Below the pieces are notes generated by a model. That model did no database searches and was not told the DNA's origin. It worked only from the letters and a program-made list of their open reading frames with translations. Shown piece by piece: positions 33,745 to 41,667 of a DNA stretch of 64,000 nt. Source of the DNA: Dubosiella muris (GTDB taxonomy: Bacteria; Bacillota_I; Bacilli_A; Erysipelotrichales; Erysipelotrichaceae); assembly GCF_004793885.1 (NCBI RefSeq), contig NZ_SRYG01000001.1:122999-186998 (forward strand). Reading direction: 5' to 3'. The stretch's first letter is position 1. Every line of letters starts with the position of its first letter. Both the position numbers and the translations under genes were made by a program.

Positions 33745-34651
33745 CGACTATTACGAACAACTCAAATCCCGTCTGCTTCTTCGCCACAGCGCAAAAGAGG
33801 TCAAGGACATGATCGCCTATTTGCAGGAAGCCGCCAAAGACTCCGGCCTGTCCGAGGAAGACTATCTCGCTTCGCTTGGCCCAATCGAGGAAGTGGCCGC
33901 CTACTTCGAAGGCGAAGAACCGAAAGAAACCAAAACGCCTCCGATTCCAAATCCAGACAAAGCCGCGGCCAGCACCGGCTTTGAAACGCTGGAAAGCGTA
34001 CTCGTCTCGATTCCAAACGGATCGCTCAAGCTTTCGTGCTCAGAGAATCCGGGCATCGTCTGCACCGAAGGGGAAAACGCCATCAACATCCGGTTTGAAG
34101 AAACAAAACTTGTCGTTTCGGCCAAACCGCAAGCAAAACTCGGCTTGTTCAACCGCAAATATCCAAATATCGCCCTGGAGATCGTGCTGCCCGACAAGTG
34201 CGTGCTCGAAACGCTGGAAGTCCACACCGTCAACGCCAACGCCCACCTTCACCACATGCTGGCAAACCGGGCCGCGTTTGAAACCGTCAACGGCGACTTC
34301 ACGATTGGCGAATCGTCGTTTGGCACGACCCGCGCCTCCGCCGTCAACGGCGACATCCGTTTCGCCAACGCCAATCTTGGACGCGTCAAAATCGACACCG
34401 TCAATGGTGATCTCGCTCTCAAAGCCTGCGCGGTGACGGAAGGAAAAATCGACACGGTCAACGGCAAGCTCTCTCTCGATATGGAAACGGACGCCACGAT
34501 CAAGGCCGAAACCGTGTGCGCGAAAATCGTTTCCGACACGGGGTTCGTTTATTCCGGCGTGCCGGGCACCAAGCTGAAACAGCCCGGCAGCCATCCCGAC
34601 CATATGCTGAAAATTTCCTCGGTGGGTGGAAAGATCCACTTCGCCCGTTAA
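33737..34651 (+). CDS. DUF1700/DUF4097-type protein coupled to PadR
   Basis: A 304-residue protein. The N-terminus (MRNDYYEQLKSRLLLRHSA... DYLASLGPIEEVAAYF) is the short helical DUF1700-like head that accompanies PadR regulators. The rest is a right-handed repeat with TVNGDF, AVNGDI, TVNGDL, TVNGKL (DUF4097 beta-helix). Related proteins (LiaX-like, Head-GIN) bind at the cell envelope and tune stress responses. No signal peptide or membrane segment is visible, so it is probably cytosolic or peripheral. Confidence 0.8.
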   Translation: MRNDYYEQLKSRLLLRHSAKEVKDMIAYLQEAAKDSGLSEEDYLASLGPIEEVAAYFEGEEPKETKTPPIPNPDKAAASTGFETLESVLVSIPNGSLKLSCSENPGIVCTEGENAINIRFEETKLVVSAKPQAKLGLFNRKYPNIALEIVLPDKCVLETLEVHTVNANAHLHHMLANRAAFETVNGDFTIGESSFGTTRASAVNGDIRFANANLGRVKIDTVNGDLALKACAVTEGKIDTVNGKLSLDMETDATIKAETVCAKIVSDTGFVYSGVPGTKLKQPGSHPDHMLKISSVGGKIHFAR

Positions 34652-34653
34652 CC

Positions 34654-34692
34654 AAAAAAGGAACGATCCTTCTCCTTCGATCGTTCCTTTTC
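34654..34692. terminator. Bidirectional terminator between DUF4097 and aldo/keto reductase genes
   Basis: AAAAGGAACGATC and GATCGTTCCTTTT arms with T-runs on both strands, between two convergent genes. Confidence 0.8.
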
Positions 34693-34694
34693 TC

Positions 34695-35675
34695 TTATTC
34701 CATGAACTCGACGATTCCTCGATGCCCATGCACATCGAGGGTGTCTAACGCGGCATCGAGCGTCTCGAACTCCTCGTCCGTCAACGCCACATCGGCCGCG
34801 CCCAGATTTTCCAAAATTCGTTCCTGATTTTTCGATCCCGGGATTGGCACGATGTGAGGGGCTTTTTTCAGCATCCACGCCATTGAAATTTGCGCCGGCG
34901 TCGCGTCCTTTTTCGCGGCAAGCGCCTCGATCAGCGCGAGCACCGGCCGGTTACCGTCCAGATTTTCCTGACGCATTTGCGGAACCCAGCTGCGCACGTC
35001 GTCCACCGTTTCGAACTGCGATTCCGATTGTACCTTTCCTGAAAGATACCCGCTGGCGACCGGTGAAAACGGCACGAGCCCGATCCCGTGCGCCAGACAA
35101 TACGGAATGACTCTTTTTTCGCAATCGCGCTCCAGCATGTTGTACAGGTTTTGCACGGCGCTCAGCGGACAAACGCGATGGGCACGCTCAATCGTATCCA
35201 CCTCGACTTGCGACAATCCCCAGCCACGAATCAAACCTTCGTCGATAAGCTTCTTCATCACCGCGGCTACTTTTTCAACCGGCACATGGCGGTTGACGCG
35301 ATGCCAGTAATACAAGTCCACATAACGGGTGCGCAGTCGTTTCAGGGAAGCGGCCAAATGCCGGCGGATTATCGCTTCCACGTCCCCTTCCTGTTCAAGT
35401 TCCTCGTTCGTAATCGTGATCTTGGTGGCGATGACGACTTGCCCGCGCACCGGCTCGAGCGCCTCGCCAACCAGCTCCTCGTTGTGCCCCGGATACCGCT
35501 GCTGATGGCCATACACTTCGGCGGTGTCAAAAAAGGTACAGCCATTGGCAAACGCTTTTCGAATCGCCTCCACGCTGTATTCGTGTTCCGGAATGACGCC
35601 ATAGCCATGCGACAGTCCCATGCATCCCATTCCGATAGCGGAAACCTCGATTTGTCCCAGCTTTCTTTTTTCCAT
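34695..35675 (-). CDS. Aldo/keto reductase
   Basis: A 326-residue NADPH-type oxidoreductase with the family tetrad visible: Asp and Tyr in FFDTAEVYG, Lys in VVIATKITI, His in LYYWHRVN. The C-terminal cofactor part IVPIPGSKNQERILENL is intact. The motif GMGCMGLSHGYG places it with the AKR13/YakC-like group. The substrate cannot be inferred. Divergent from a LysR-type gene that probably controls it. Confidence 0.9.
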   Translation of the reverse strand: MEKRKLGQIEVSAIGMGCMGLSHGYGVIPEHEYSVEAIRKAFANGCTFFDTAEVYGHQQRYPGHNEELVGEALEPVRGQVVIATKITITNEELEQEGDVEAIIRRHLAASLKRLRTRYVDLYYWHRVNRHVPVEKVAAVMKKLIDEGLIRGWGLSQVEVDTIERAHRVCPLSAVQNLYNMLERDCEKRVIPYCLAHGIGLVPFSPVASGYLSGKVQSESQFETVDDVRSWVPQMRQENLDGNRPVLALIEALAAKKDATPAQISMAWMLKKAPHIVPIPGSKNQERILENLGAADVALTDEEFETLDAALDTLDVHGHRGIVEFME

Positions 35676-35789
35676 TTTTCATCCCTCTTTTCCTGCTTTT
35701 ATTGTGCAGAAAGCCGAAAATTTTGTACAATGCATATAAACAAAGCCACTATGCGCGCCATGAATAGCGAAAAGAAGGAGGGGTCTTCC

Positions 35790-36566
35790 ATGTTTACATT
35801 GGAACAACCGGAGCAGTTGCTTGCTGTCGAACGCGATCAAACGCTGTCGCGCGCCGCCCGCAGCCTGGCCGTCTCCCAGCCTACTTTGACCCGGTCGATG
35901 CAGGCGCTGGAGCGCGCGCTGGGCGTCCCGTTGTTTTCGCGCACGAAAAACCAAATCATCCTCAACGAAGCCGGAAAAAAGACGGCCGCGTTCGCGCGGG
36001 ATGTGCTCAAACAATGCGAACAGTTTCAAAACGAGCTGGCCGACACGCCGATTCGAATCGGATCCCTGGCTCCCATGCCGCTGGAACACTTGCGTAACCA
36101 AATCCGGCAAGCCAATCCGCGCCGCGCCGTGGAAGCAAAGATGGCGGACGGCAACACCTTGCTTCGCGGACTCGAGGAAGGTAGTTTCGATCAAATCATT
36201 TTGGACGCCTGGCCGCGAACCAAACGCTTTTCATGCAAAGTGTTCGAAACCGAAACGTTGTTCATCCTCGTAAAACAAGGCCATCGTTTCTGGAACCGGC
36301 AAACAATCGACTTTGAAACATTGAACGGGGAAACGATGCTGCTGAACACGCAAATTGGAAGCTGGGAATCTTTGGTACGTGAAAAAATGCCCGACTCCAC
36401 CTTTTTGATGCAGACGGACTTGCAGGCGCTCAATGTCGTGCGTCGCCACTCCAGCCTGCCCAGCTTCGTTTCCAACTTCACCCCGTATACACTGGCGTCA
36501 AACGAGCGGATGATCCCGCTTGTCGATTCCGAAGCGACGAAAACCTTCCTCCTCGTTACACGCTAA
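35790..36566 (+). CDS. LysR-family transcriptional regulator (short form)
   Basis: A 258-residue protein starting MFTLEQPEQLLAVERDQTLS behind AAGGAGGGG. The N-terminal LysR helix-turn-helix is clear (LSRAARSLAVSQPTLTRSMQALERALGVPLF, quoted in parts: AARSLAVSQPTLTRSM). The effector domain is about 40 residues shorter than usual. It is divergent from the aldo/keto reductase, the standard arrangement for a LysR regulator and its target. Upstream in-frame codons extend into non-family sequence and were excluded. Confidence 0.85.
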   Translation: MFTLEQPEQLLAVERDQTLSRAARSLAVSQPTLTRSMQALERALGVPLFSRTKNQIILNEAGKKTAAFARDVLKQCEQFQNELADTPIRIGSLAPMPLEHLRNQIRQANPRRAVEAKMADGNTLLRGLEEGSFDQIILDAWPRTKRFSCKVFETETLFILVKQGHRFWNRQTIDFETLNGETMLLNTQIGSWESLVREKMPDSTFLMQTDLQALNVVRRHSSLPSFVSNFTPYTLASNERMIPLVDSEATKTFLLVTR

Positions 36567-36625
36567 AAAAAAGGGGGGGAGTAGAAGCATCTTTCTAAAA
36601 AGACTGATTTTCTATTTCAAACGCA

Positions 36626-36659
36626 TGAAAGTGGAAGAGTCGAATCCCTTCCACTTTCA
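36626..36659. repeat. Hairpin flanking the Rpn-type gene, similar to the one on its other side
   Basis: TGAAAGTGGAAG and CTTCCACTTTCA form a perfect 12-bp stem with a 10-nt loop. It has no T-run, so it is a poor terminator. The core resembles the hairpin at 37853-37876. Confidence 0.6.
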
Positions 36660-36722
36660 CAAAATGCATACCCGTTTTTTGGAAGAAGCAAACTTTGAAC
36701 GCTTCATTTTATAGTTGGATGA

Positions 36723-37703
36723 TCAACTCACAAGATATGGAAGCACAATCGCGCGTAATTCCCCGTCGTATCCGAGCAGGTCGCACGCTTGTTCGGCGGT
36801 AAGCCCTTGTTTGGCCATAAGCCGTTGGGCCGAGATCACAAATTGGGAAATCATAGAGTTTCGTTCTTTGTTCCACTCTTTTTCCTTTTTCTCAAATTTC
36901 AAATAAGCTTTTTCTTCAATATAGTCGATCACACTCCGCATCGTGATCCCTCCTTTCTTTCGCTCGTATAAATCAAATTGTTCCAAATACACATGCAGCG
37001 CCTCGGTCAGCTTCCTGTCATTGGAAAAAGCCGCCAGCGTCATCAGCGTTTCCTCCACATGCTCGATTTTCCATTGTTTTGGAGGTTCGTACATCGGATG
37101 GTCCGGATCCTTTTTCCGGCTACGCCGGATTTGCGCGCAATAGTCCGCGATGATCCGAAAATCACTTCGAATCGACGAGATCTTCTCCTCGCTCCACCAC
37201 GCGATGTTTTCTAAATTCATTGTATAACCGGAAACGAAGGGTTTCAAGAAGGGCGTCTTCTCAAGCCGGGTCAAATCATCCAGGGATTTGGCGTTCCAGG
37301 CATCGTCGCCATAATGCAGAACAAATGTGACACACGGAATAAAACGAGAAAGAGGGATTTCGAATGGAGCTTTCGATTTGTGAAGGATCTGGCTTCGCTG
37401 CCAAAAGTAGAGGGTGTCGCCATAGCCTAAAGCGCGTATGGGCATCGTCCAGTCGCGCCAAATCTGGTTTTCAAAGCAGACGATAAAAAGCGGGTTCCCT
37501 CGTTTGTCGAGAATCATGGCGCAAACGTCGCGGTACAAGTCATGAAGCGAGTCGTCGAATACAAAATGGCTGGGGATGTCAAGATAGCGGATCTGATTCG
37601 AAGAAATGATGGGCGCGTTGTGAAACAAAAGCAGGTTCACAAGAGAGGCGAACACATCGGGGACGCGAAGAAGCGCCTTTTGGGTGATGTCTTTGTTGGA
37701 CAT
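36723..37703 (-). CDS. Rpn/YhgA-like PD-(D/E)XK nuclease family protein
   Basis: A 326-residue protein starting MSNKDITQKALLRVPDVFA after AAAGGAA. It has the YhgA/RpnA order: an N-terminal helical part, a DVCAMILDKRGNPLFIVCFENQ block with the Asp and E-x-Q residues of the nuclease core, an R-x-x-x-Y-G segment (RALGYGDTLYFWQRSQ) and a C-terminal helical tail with a KQGLTAEQACDLLGYD helix-turn-helix-like motif. Family members increase recombination and are often called transposases. Active-site residues look intact, unlike the copy at 5373-6317. Confidence 0.75.
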   Translation of the reverse strand: MSNKDITQKALLRVPDVFASLVNLLLFHNAPIISSNQIRYLDIPSHFVFDDSLHDLYRDVCAMILDKRGNPLFIVCFENQIWRDWTMPIRALGYGDTLYFWQRSQILHKSKAPFEIPLSRFIPCVTFVLHYGDDAWNAKSLDDLTRLEKTPFLKPFVSGYTMNLENIAWWSEEKISSIRSDFRIIADYCAQIRRSRKKDPDHPMYEPPKQWKIEHVEETLMTLAAFSNDRKLTEALHVYLEQFDLYERKKGGITMRSVIDYIEEKAYLKFEKKEKEWNKERNSMISQFVISAQRLMAKQGLTAEQACDLLGYDGELRAIVLPYLVS

Positions 37704-37846
37704 GAATAAGAAATTCCTTTCTATTTAGGATTTCCATGGAAAGATCGTTTTGGGATGACCCGTCGAAAGACGGGGTTGAAATATTTCATCCCGATTATAA
37801 CAATTTCCCCCTAAAACGCAAACAAAAGATGATTTTTCTGTTTCAC

Positions 37847-37876
37847 AAAAAAGCGGAAGGATTCGATTCCTTCCAC
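37847..37876 (-). terminator. Terminator after the PNPOx-like gene
   Basis: On the minus strand GTGGAAGGA-ATCGAA-TCCTTCCGC is followed by TTTTTT. Confidence 0.7.
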
Positions 37877-37888
37877 TCGTTTCATTTC

Positions 37889-38347
37889 TTATGGCCGGCA
37901 TCTTGCCTTGCCGCTCCATTGCCGGATTGTCAGTTTGAACACCGCCGTGTCTTTCCAGGCGCGCTCCACGTACGCCTGTCCTTCCTCAAGCCGCTGCGGA
38001 GCGAATCGTTCAATCAGCGCAAGCAATCCTTTTTTCCTCTCGCGCTCGTCTTTCACGATTTCAATCGGCCCGTTGACAAGGATGCTCGCGTAGTCGGTGC
38101 TAAACAAGTCCGGCCGGTTGCGCGCGTGGTCGACCACGCAAAAGCACGCCTCGTTGTTGAAAAGGATATACTCGTAACGCAGCCCTTCCATGGCGCCATG
38201 CAAATACAGCGCGTCTTCCACCAGCACATAATTCATCGGCACGGCGTACGGCTTGTCGTTTCCGCTCAACGCGAGCACGCCATACGATCCCTTCGCCAAA
38301 ATGTCCCGCGTTTGTTCCTGGGACAACGCGCATTTTTGTTTTCTCAT
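37889..38347 (-). CDS. Pyridoxamine 5'-phosphate oxidase-like flavoprotein
   Basis: A 152-residue split-barrel protein with GSYGVLALSGNDKPYAVPMNYV, LYLHGAMEGLRYEYI and CFCVVDH, the pattern of NimA/PNPOx-like FMN- or F420-binding proteins that reduce small substrates. Its start overlaps the stop of the histidine phosphatase gene (ATGA), so the two are translationally coupled. Last gene of the sirtuin-macrodomain operon. Confidence 0.85.
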   Translation of the reverse strand: MRKQKCALSQEQTRDILAKGSYGVLALSGNDKPYAVPMNYVLVEDALYLHGAMEGLRYEYILFNNEACFCVVDHARNRPDLFSTDYASILVNGPIEIVKDERERKKGLLALIERFAPQRLEEGQAYVERAWKDTAVFKLTIRQWSGKARCRP

Positions 38348-38937
38348 GCTTCTTCCTCCAGTCCAGAAAAGTCATGGTTGACGGCTTGCACAAACGAAAA
38401 CGCCTTCGTATCCGTGTCGTAGTCGTATTCGAACACCGCGCAGTTGTCGCAGTCCTGCTCGTCGCGCATTTTTGCGCCCATCAGCCACGCGTAAAAGATC
38501 CGCATGACCCCGCCATGCGTGACGCAAAGCACCGACGTGTGCTCCTCTTCCATCACCTCTTTGATTTTGGCCACGACGCGCGCTTCCACCTGCTCCAGCG
38601 TTTCCCCGCCATAGCGGGCAAAGTACGCTGGAAACAACTCGACCGGCGGCATCAGGCATTCAGGCTGGCCCTCAAATTCGCCAAAATCCATTTCCTTGAG
38701 CGCGTGGTGGCGCGTATACGGCAAATCCGTCACCAGTTCGAGCGTGTCCGAGCAGCGCTCGCTCGTCGAGCAGACGACCCGGTCGAACGCGATGCCGTTT
38801 TTCGCGAAGTATCGTTTCGCGATCTTCGCCTGCCTTTTTCCCTGTTCCGTTAGCGGCGCGTCGCACCACCCCTGGATACGGTGCCGCTCATTGAAGCGCG
38901 TCTGTCCGTGCCGCAGCATGTACAGTTTTTTCCTCAT
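38344..38937 (-). CDS. Histidine phosphatase (phosphoglycerate mutase-like)
   Basis: A 197-residue protein starting MRKKLYMLRHGQTRFNERHR with a GAGGAGGGG site. The phospho-acceptor motif LRHGQT is followed by ALKEMDFGEFEG and the second catalytic His in VLCVTHGGVMR. Substrates of such enzymes are diverse phosphomonoesters. The start lies inside the 3' end of the sirtuin gene (50-base overlap). Confidence 0.9.
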   Translation of the reverse strand: MRKKLYMLRHGQTRFNERHRIQGWCDAPLTEQGKRQAKIAKRYFAKNGIAFDRVVCSTSERCSDTLELVTDLPYTRHHALKEMDFGEFEGQPECLMPPVELFPAYFARYGGETLEQVEARVVAKIKEVMEEEHTSVLCVTHGGVMRIFYAWLMGAKMRDEQDCDNCAVFEYDYDTDTKAFSFVQAVNHDFSGLEEEA

Positions 38938-39868
38938 CCATTCCCCTCCTCGATTCGCTTCCAGTATACAACGATTCAAGGACTTCGTTCAAATCCGCGC
39001 GCAAAGCGAGCGTTCTCGATTCGATGGAGGCGGGAACGAGGATCTCAGCAGCGTCGATTGTCGCCAGCCTGGCGTTCGGGTTTTCCAGCACCCGGTTCCA
39101 AAACGGGTACTTGATGATGCCCGGTGTGTTGAAGCCGACCCCGAGCTCCAAAAACAACACCCTTTCCCCCTCGTGCGCGTCCAAAAACCGTCGATAGCGT
39201 TTCGCGGCCGCGCGCCAGCCATCGTCTTCGACAAACGTCGAATCGGATCGAAGGTTCATCGCCATCGGTTTTCCACACACCGGACAATGCGGAACGAGAA
39301 CGTCGGGCACGGACATCGACACCGGACCGTTTGAAAAAAGACCGCCTTCCTCGTCGATCGCAAAGCCCTGGGCTTGCACCATCGCCCACATCGTTTTCTC
39401 GTTATCGTACGTCTTGTCGTGGCAAGGTGTCGAGCATTGAAACAAGCCGTAGTCGCCTTGCGTGTAAAACAGACGGTTCCTGTCGAACCCGGCCTTCTGA
39501 AAGCAGTGGTCGACGTTGGTCGTCAGCACGAAGTAGTCTTTGTCCTTGACGAGCTCGTACAACGCCTCGTATACGGGCTTGGGCGCGTCCATATACCGGT
39601 TGATGTAGACGTAGCGCGACCAGTACGCCCAAAACTCGTTCGGGCTGGCGAACGGATAAAAACCACCCGAATACATGTCGGTCAACCCGTAGCGCGCCAT
39701 AAAATCAAAAAACGTCTGCTCAAAGCGGGTGCCCGCGTACGTGAAGCCGGCCGCCGTCGAAAGGCCCGACCCGGCGCCGATCACGATCGTGTCCGCCTCA
39801 TCGAGCCACGCTTTGAGTCGCGCCAAGTTTTTGGCGGTAGCGCGCTTCGTCTTCCGCAGTAAACGCAT
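38888..39868 (-). CDS. Class M sirtuin (SirTM-like, NAD-dependent ADP-ribosyltransferase candidate)
   Basis: A 326-residue protein with a strong GGAGGTGAT ribosome site seven bases before the ATG at 39868. NAD-binding motif GAGSGLSTAAG (31-41), Asn118 in TTNVDH, and FYTQGDYGLFQC with Gln137 where ordinary sirtuin deacetylases have the catalytic His; that change is the mark of SirTM proteins, which ADP-ribosylate a lipoylated carrier. Zinc cysteines are at 145/149 and 195/198. It overlaps the upstream macrodomain gene by 71 bases, matching the known SirTM-macrodomain pairing. No GcvH-L carrier or lipoate ligase gene is present in this window. Confidence 0.85.
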   Translation of the reverse strand: MRLLRKTKRATAKNLARLKAWLDEADTIVIGAGSGLSTAAGFTYAGTRFEQTFFDFMARYGLTDMYSGGFYPFASPNEFWAYWSRYVYINRYMDAPKPVYEALYELVKDKDYFVLTTNVDHCFQKAGFDRNRLFYTQGDYGLFQCSTPCHDKTYDNEKTMWAMVQAQGFAIDEEGGLFSNGPVSMSVPDVLVPHCPVCGKPMAMNLRSDSTFVEDDGWRAAAKRYRRFLDAHEGERVLFLELGVGFNTPGIIKYPFWNRVLENPNARLATIDAAEILVPASIESRTLALRADLNEVLESLYTGSESRRGMDEEKTVHAAARTDALQ

Positions 39869-40586
39869 CGAAAATCACCTCCAGTTTCGTTCCCGTTTCC
39901 CTTTGATACGCTTTGACCGTCTGGATCGCGATGTCGGCCGCCTCGTCAGGCGGAAAATGAAACTCGCCCGTCGAGATGGAGCAAAACGCGACCGAGCCTA
40001 AACCTTGCCGTTCGGCCAGCGCAAGGCATTGGCGATAGCACGAGGCAAGCTGTTCGCGATCAAGAGGGCTCAGCGCTCCGCGCACGATGGGTCCGACGGT
40101 GTGCAGGACATAGCGGGCGGGCAAGTTGAATCCGGGTGTGAGTTTCGCCTGCCCGGCCGGTTCCGGACGCCCTTGCTTTTCCATGATGGCCTGACACGTC
40201 AGCCGCAGCTGTACGCCCGCCTTCGAATGGATGGCGTTGTCGATGCAGCCATGGCACGGAACGAAGCAGCCGAGCAGCGCGCTGTTGGCCGCGTTGACGA
40301 TCGCGTCCACCGCCAGCCGGGTGATGTCTCCGCGCCATACATACAATCCCGGTTCGACTGGTGTCAGATCGGCGATGGACACGACGCCGCCCTCTTCCTT
40401 CTCGTATTGAAGATAGGCGTCCTGGAGCGCTAAAAATTCGTCCGTTACCGGATAGGGCGGGCGCACGTTCATGAGCGCGCGAAACAGCCGTTTCTTTTCC
40501 GGCAGGGACGCCGGGATCGCGATGGATTCGTCGCATTCGGCCAGCCGCATCGCGATCAGCCGGTCGAGTCGTTGTTCCTGATTCAT
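39798..40586 (-). CDS. Zinc-containing macrodomain protein-ADP-ribose hydrolase
   Basis: A 262-residue protein with a macrodomain: LYVWRGDITRLAVDAIVNAA (ADP-ribose loop with NAAN), the cysteine/histidine cluster GCFVPCHGCIDNAIH (106-120) that binds zinc in the Zn-macro group, and SISTGEFHFPPDEAA (second loop). Members remove ADP-ribose added by the partner sirtuin. It is encoded directly upstream of that sirtuin, with overlap. A helical N-terminal part of about 75 residues is normal for the group. Confidence 0.88.
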   Translation of the reverse strand: MNQEQRLDRLIAMRLAECDESIAIPASLPEKKRLFRALMNVRPPYPVTDEFLALQDAYLQYEKEEGGVVSIADLTPVEPGLYVWRGDITRLAVDAIVNAANSALLGCFVPCHGCIDNAIHSKAGVQLRLTCQAIMEKQGRPEPAGQAKLTPGFNLPARYVLHTVGPIVRGALSPLDREQLASCYRQCLALAERQGLGSVAFCSISTGEFHFPPDEAADIAIQTVKAYQRETGTKLEVIFDAFTAEDEARYRQKLGATQSVAR

Positions 40587-40603
40587 GAACTTGCCTCCTT
40601 TGT

Positions 40604-40969
40604 TTAAAATTTTCCGTTTGCATTGGCGGACCGCGATGGAATGGAAGCCATCACGTCCCAGTGTTCGGCGATCTTTCCGTTTTCGTCAAAGCGGAACACG
40701 TCAAAGGCGACTTGCTTGCCGGCGCCGGCAAAGTCATACACCGTATGCAAAAACACGTTGTCCCCATCCTCGAAGGCGCGGATGTTTTCCACCGTGGTTG
40801 GCGCGGGGGCCTTGGCAAGCGCTTTGACGCTGTCCACAAAAGCCGAACGCCCGGTAGCGTAAGACGGATTGTGCTGAATATACGAAGACGCGAGCAAATC
40901 GTATGCCTGTTTGGCGTCTCCGGTTTGGAATGTCGCGATGAGCGCGAGCGCTTTTTGAATCTTTGTCAT
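40604..40969 (-). CDS. SnoaL/NTF2-like small protein
   Basis: A 121-residue protein with YIQHNPSYATGRSAFVDSVK and VAFDVFRFDENGKIAEHWDV, the pattern of SnoaL-like polyketide-cyclase-fold proteins. The fold is a small alpha+beta cone; function in bacteria is mostly unknown. It has an AAAGGAGGG ribosome site and its own promoter. It leads the operon macrodomain-sirtuin-phosphatase-PNPOx, with a 17-base gap to the macrodomain gene. Confidence 0.8.
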   Translation of the reverse strand: MTKIQKALALIATFQTGDAKQAYDLLASSYIQHNPSYATGRSAFVDSVKALAKAPAPTTVENIRAFEDGDNVFLHTVYDFAGAGKQVAFDVFRFDENGKIAEHWDVMASIPSRSANANGKF

Positions 40970-41009
40970 GGGAACCCTCCTTTAATGTGTATATTCTTAT
41001 TACATCGAT

Positions 41010-41046
41010 AATATACGCCTTCTAAGATGTAATTTCAATAGTTACA
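41010..41046 (-). promoter_or_regulatory. Promoter and operator-like dyad of the SnoaL-macrodomain-sirtuin operon
   Basis: TTGAAA (41038-41033), 17-base spacer, TATATT (41015-41010) on the minus strand. The dyad TGTAA-N9-TTACA (41028-41046) covers the -35 element, as expected for a repressor site. The adjacent Rrf2-family gene is a natural candidate. Confidence 0.6.
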
Positions 41047-41065
41047 TTAACAAAAAAAGAAAAAC

Positions 41066-41515
41066 TCACGATTGTGAGCTCTCTTTGGCGATCCATTGTT
41101 TCGTGTCGGCGACGACGTCTTGCAGCGTCGTCTTTTTCAATTCGGTTTCCAGCGCCGTCTGCGCCGCGTCCAGCTTGGGGTCGAGCACAAAATGAATGTT
41201 GCGTCCGACCGGGCATTGCCGGGACGGATCCTCGTGGAAGTGGAACAGGCCGTTTTCATCGACGGATTCGACGGTTTCGTACACGTCGTACAGCGTGATG
41301 GAATCCAGCGGTTTGGCGATCGTGGCCCCGCCGCTGCCGCGCTGGACATCGATCAGGCCCGCCTTTTTCATTTTAGACAGCAGGCGCCGGATGACGACCG
41401 GGTTGACGTGGATGCTTTGGGATAAAAAATCACTCGTCACTTTCCTGTCGTTTTGAAACACGTCCATAGCAATCAGCATGTGGACGGCGATGGTGAATCG
41501 GCTCGATATTTGCAT
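41066..41515 (-). CDS. Rrf2-family transcriptional regulator
   Basis: A 149-residue winged-helix protein starting MQISSRFTIAVHMLIAMDVF after GGAGGAA. Recognition part FLSQSIHVNPVVIRRLLSKM and wing RGSGGATIAKPLDSITLYDV are typical. A single cysteine (RQCPVGRN) lies where Rrf2 proteins bind Fe-S clusters or sense redox, but the usual three-cysteine set is missing. This resembles YwnA-type members. It lies just upstream of, and on the same strand as, the SnoaL-macrodomain-sirtuin operon. Confidence 0.88.
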   Translation of the reverse strand: MQISSRFTIAVHMLIAMDVFQNDRKVTSDFLSQSIHVNPVVIRRLLSKMKKAGLIDVQRGSGGATIAKPLDSITLYDVYETVESVDENGLFHFHEDPSRQCPVGRNIHFVLDPKLDAAQTALETELKKTTLQDVVADTKQWIAKESSQS

Positions 41516-41667
41516 AGGTTCCTCCTGTCTTTTTCGTTCCTATTCATTATACAACCCCATCGCTCTTTTCCTTAAAAAAAATGAGCTTTCGCCCACTTTG
41601 ATCCGTTTTCAAAAGACGATTCCCCTTTTCCCAGGTTCGGCTTATAATGATGAAAAAGGAGAATCTT

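Noticed and set aside
35088-35789. In-frame extension upstream of the LysR regulator.
   Set aside because: It runs antisense through the aldo/keto reductase gene. The helix-turn-helix starts at 35790 with a strong ribosome site.
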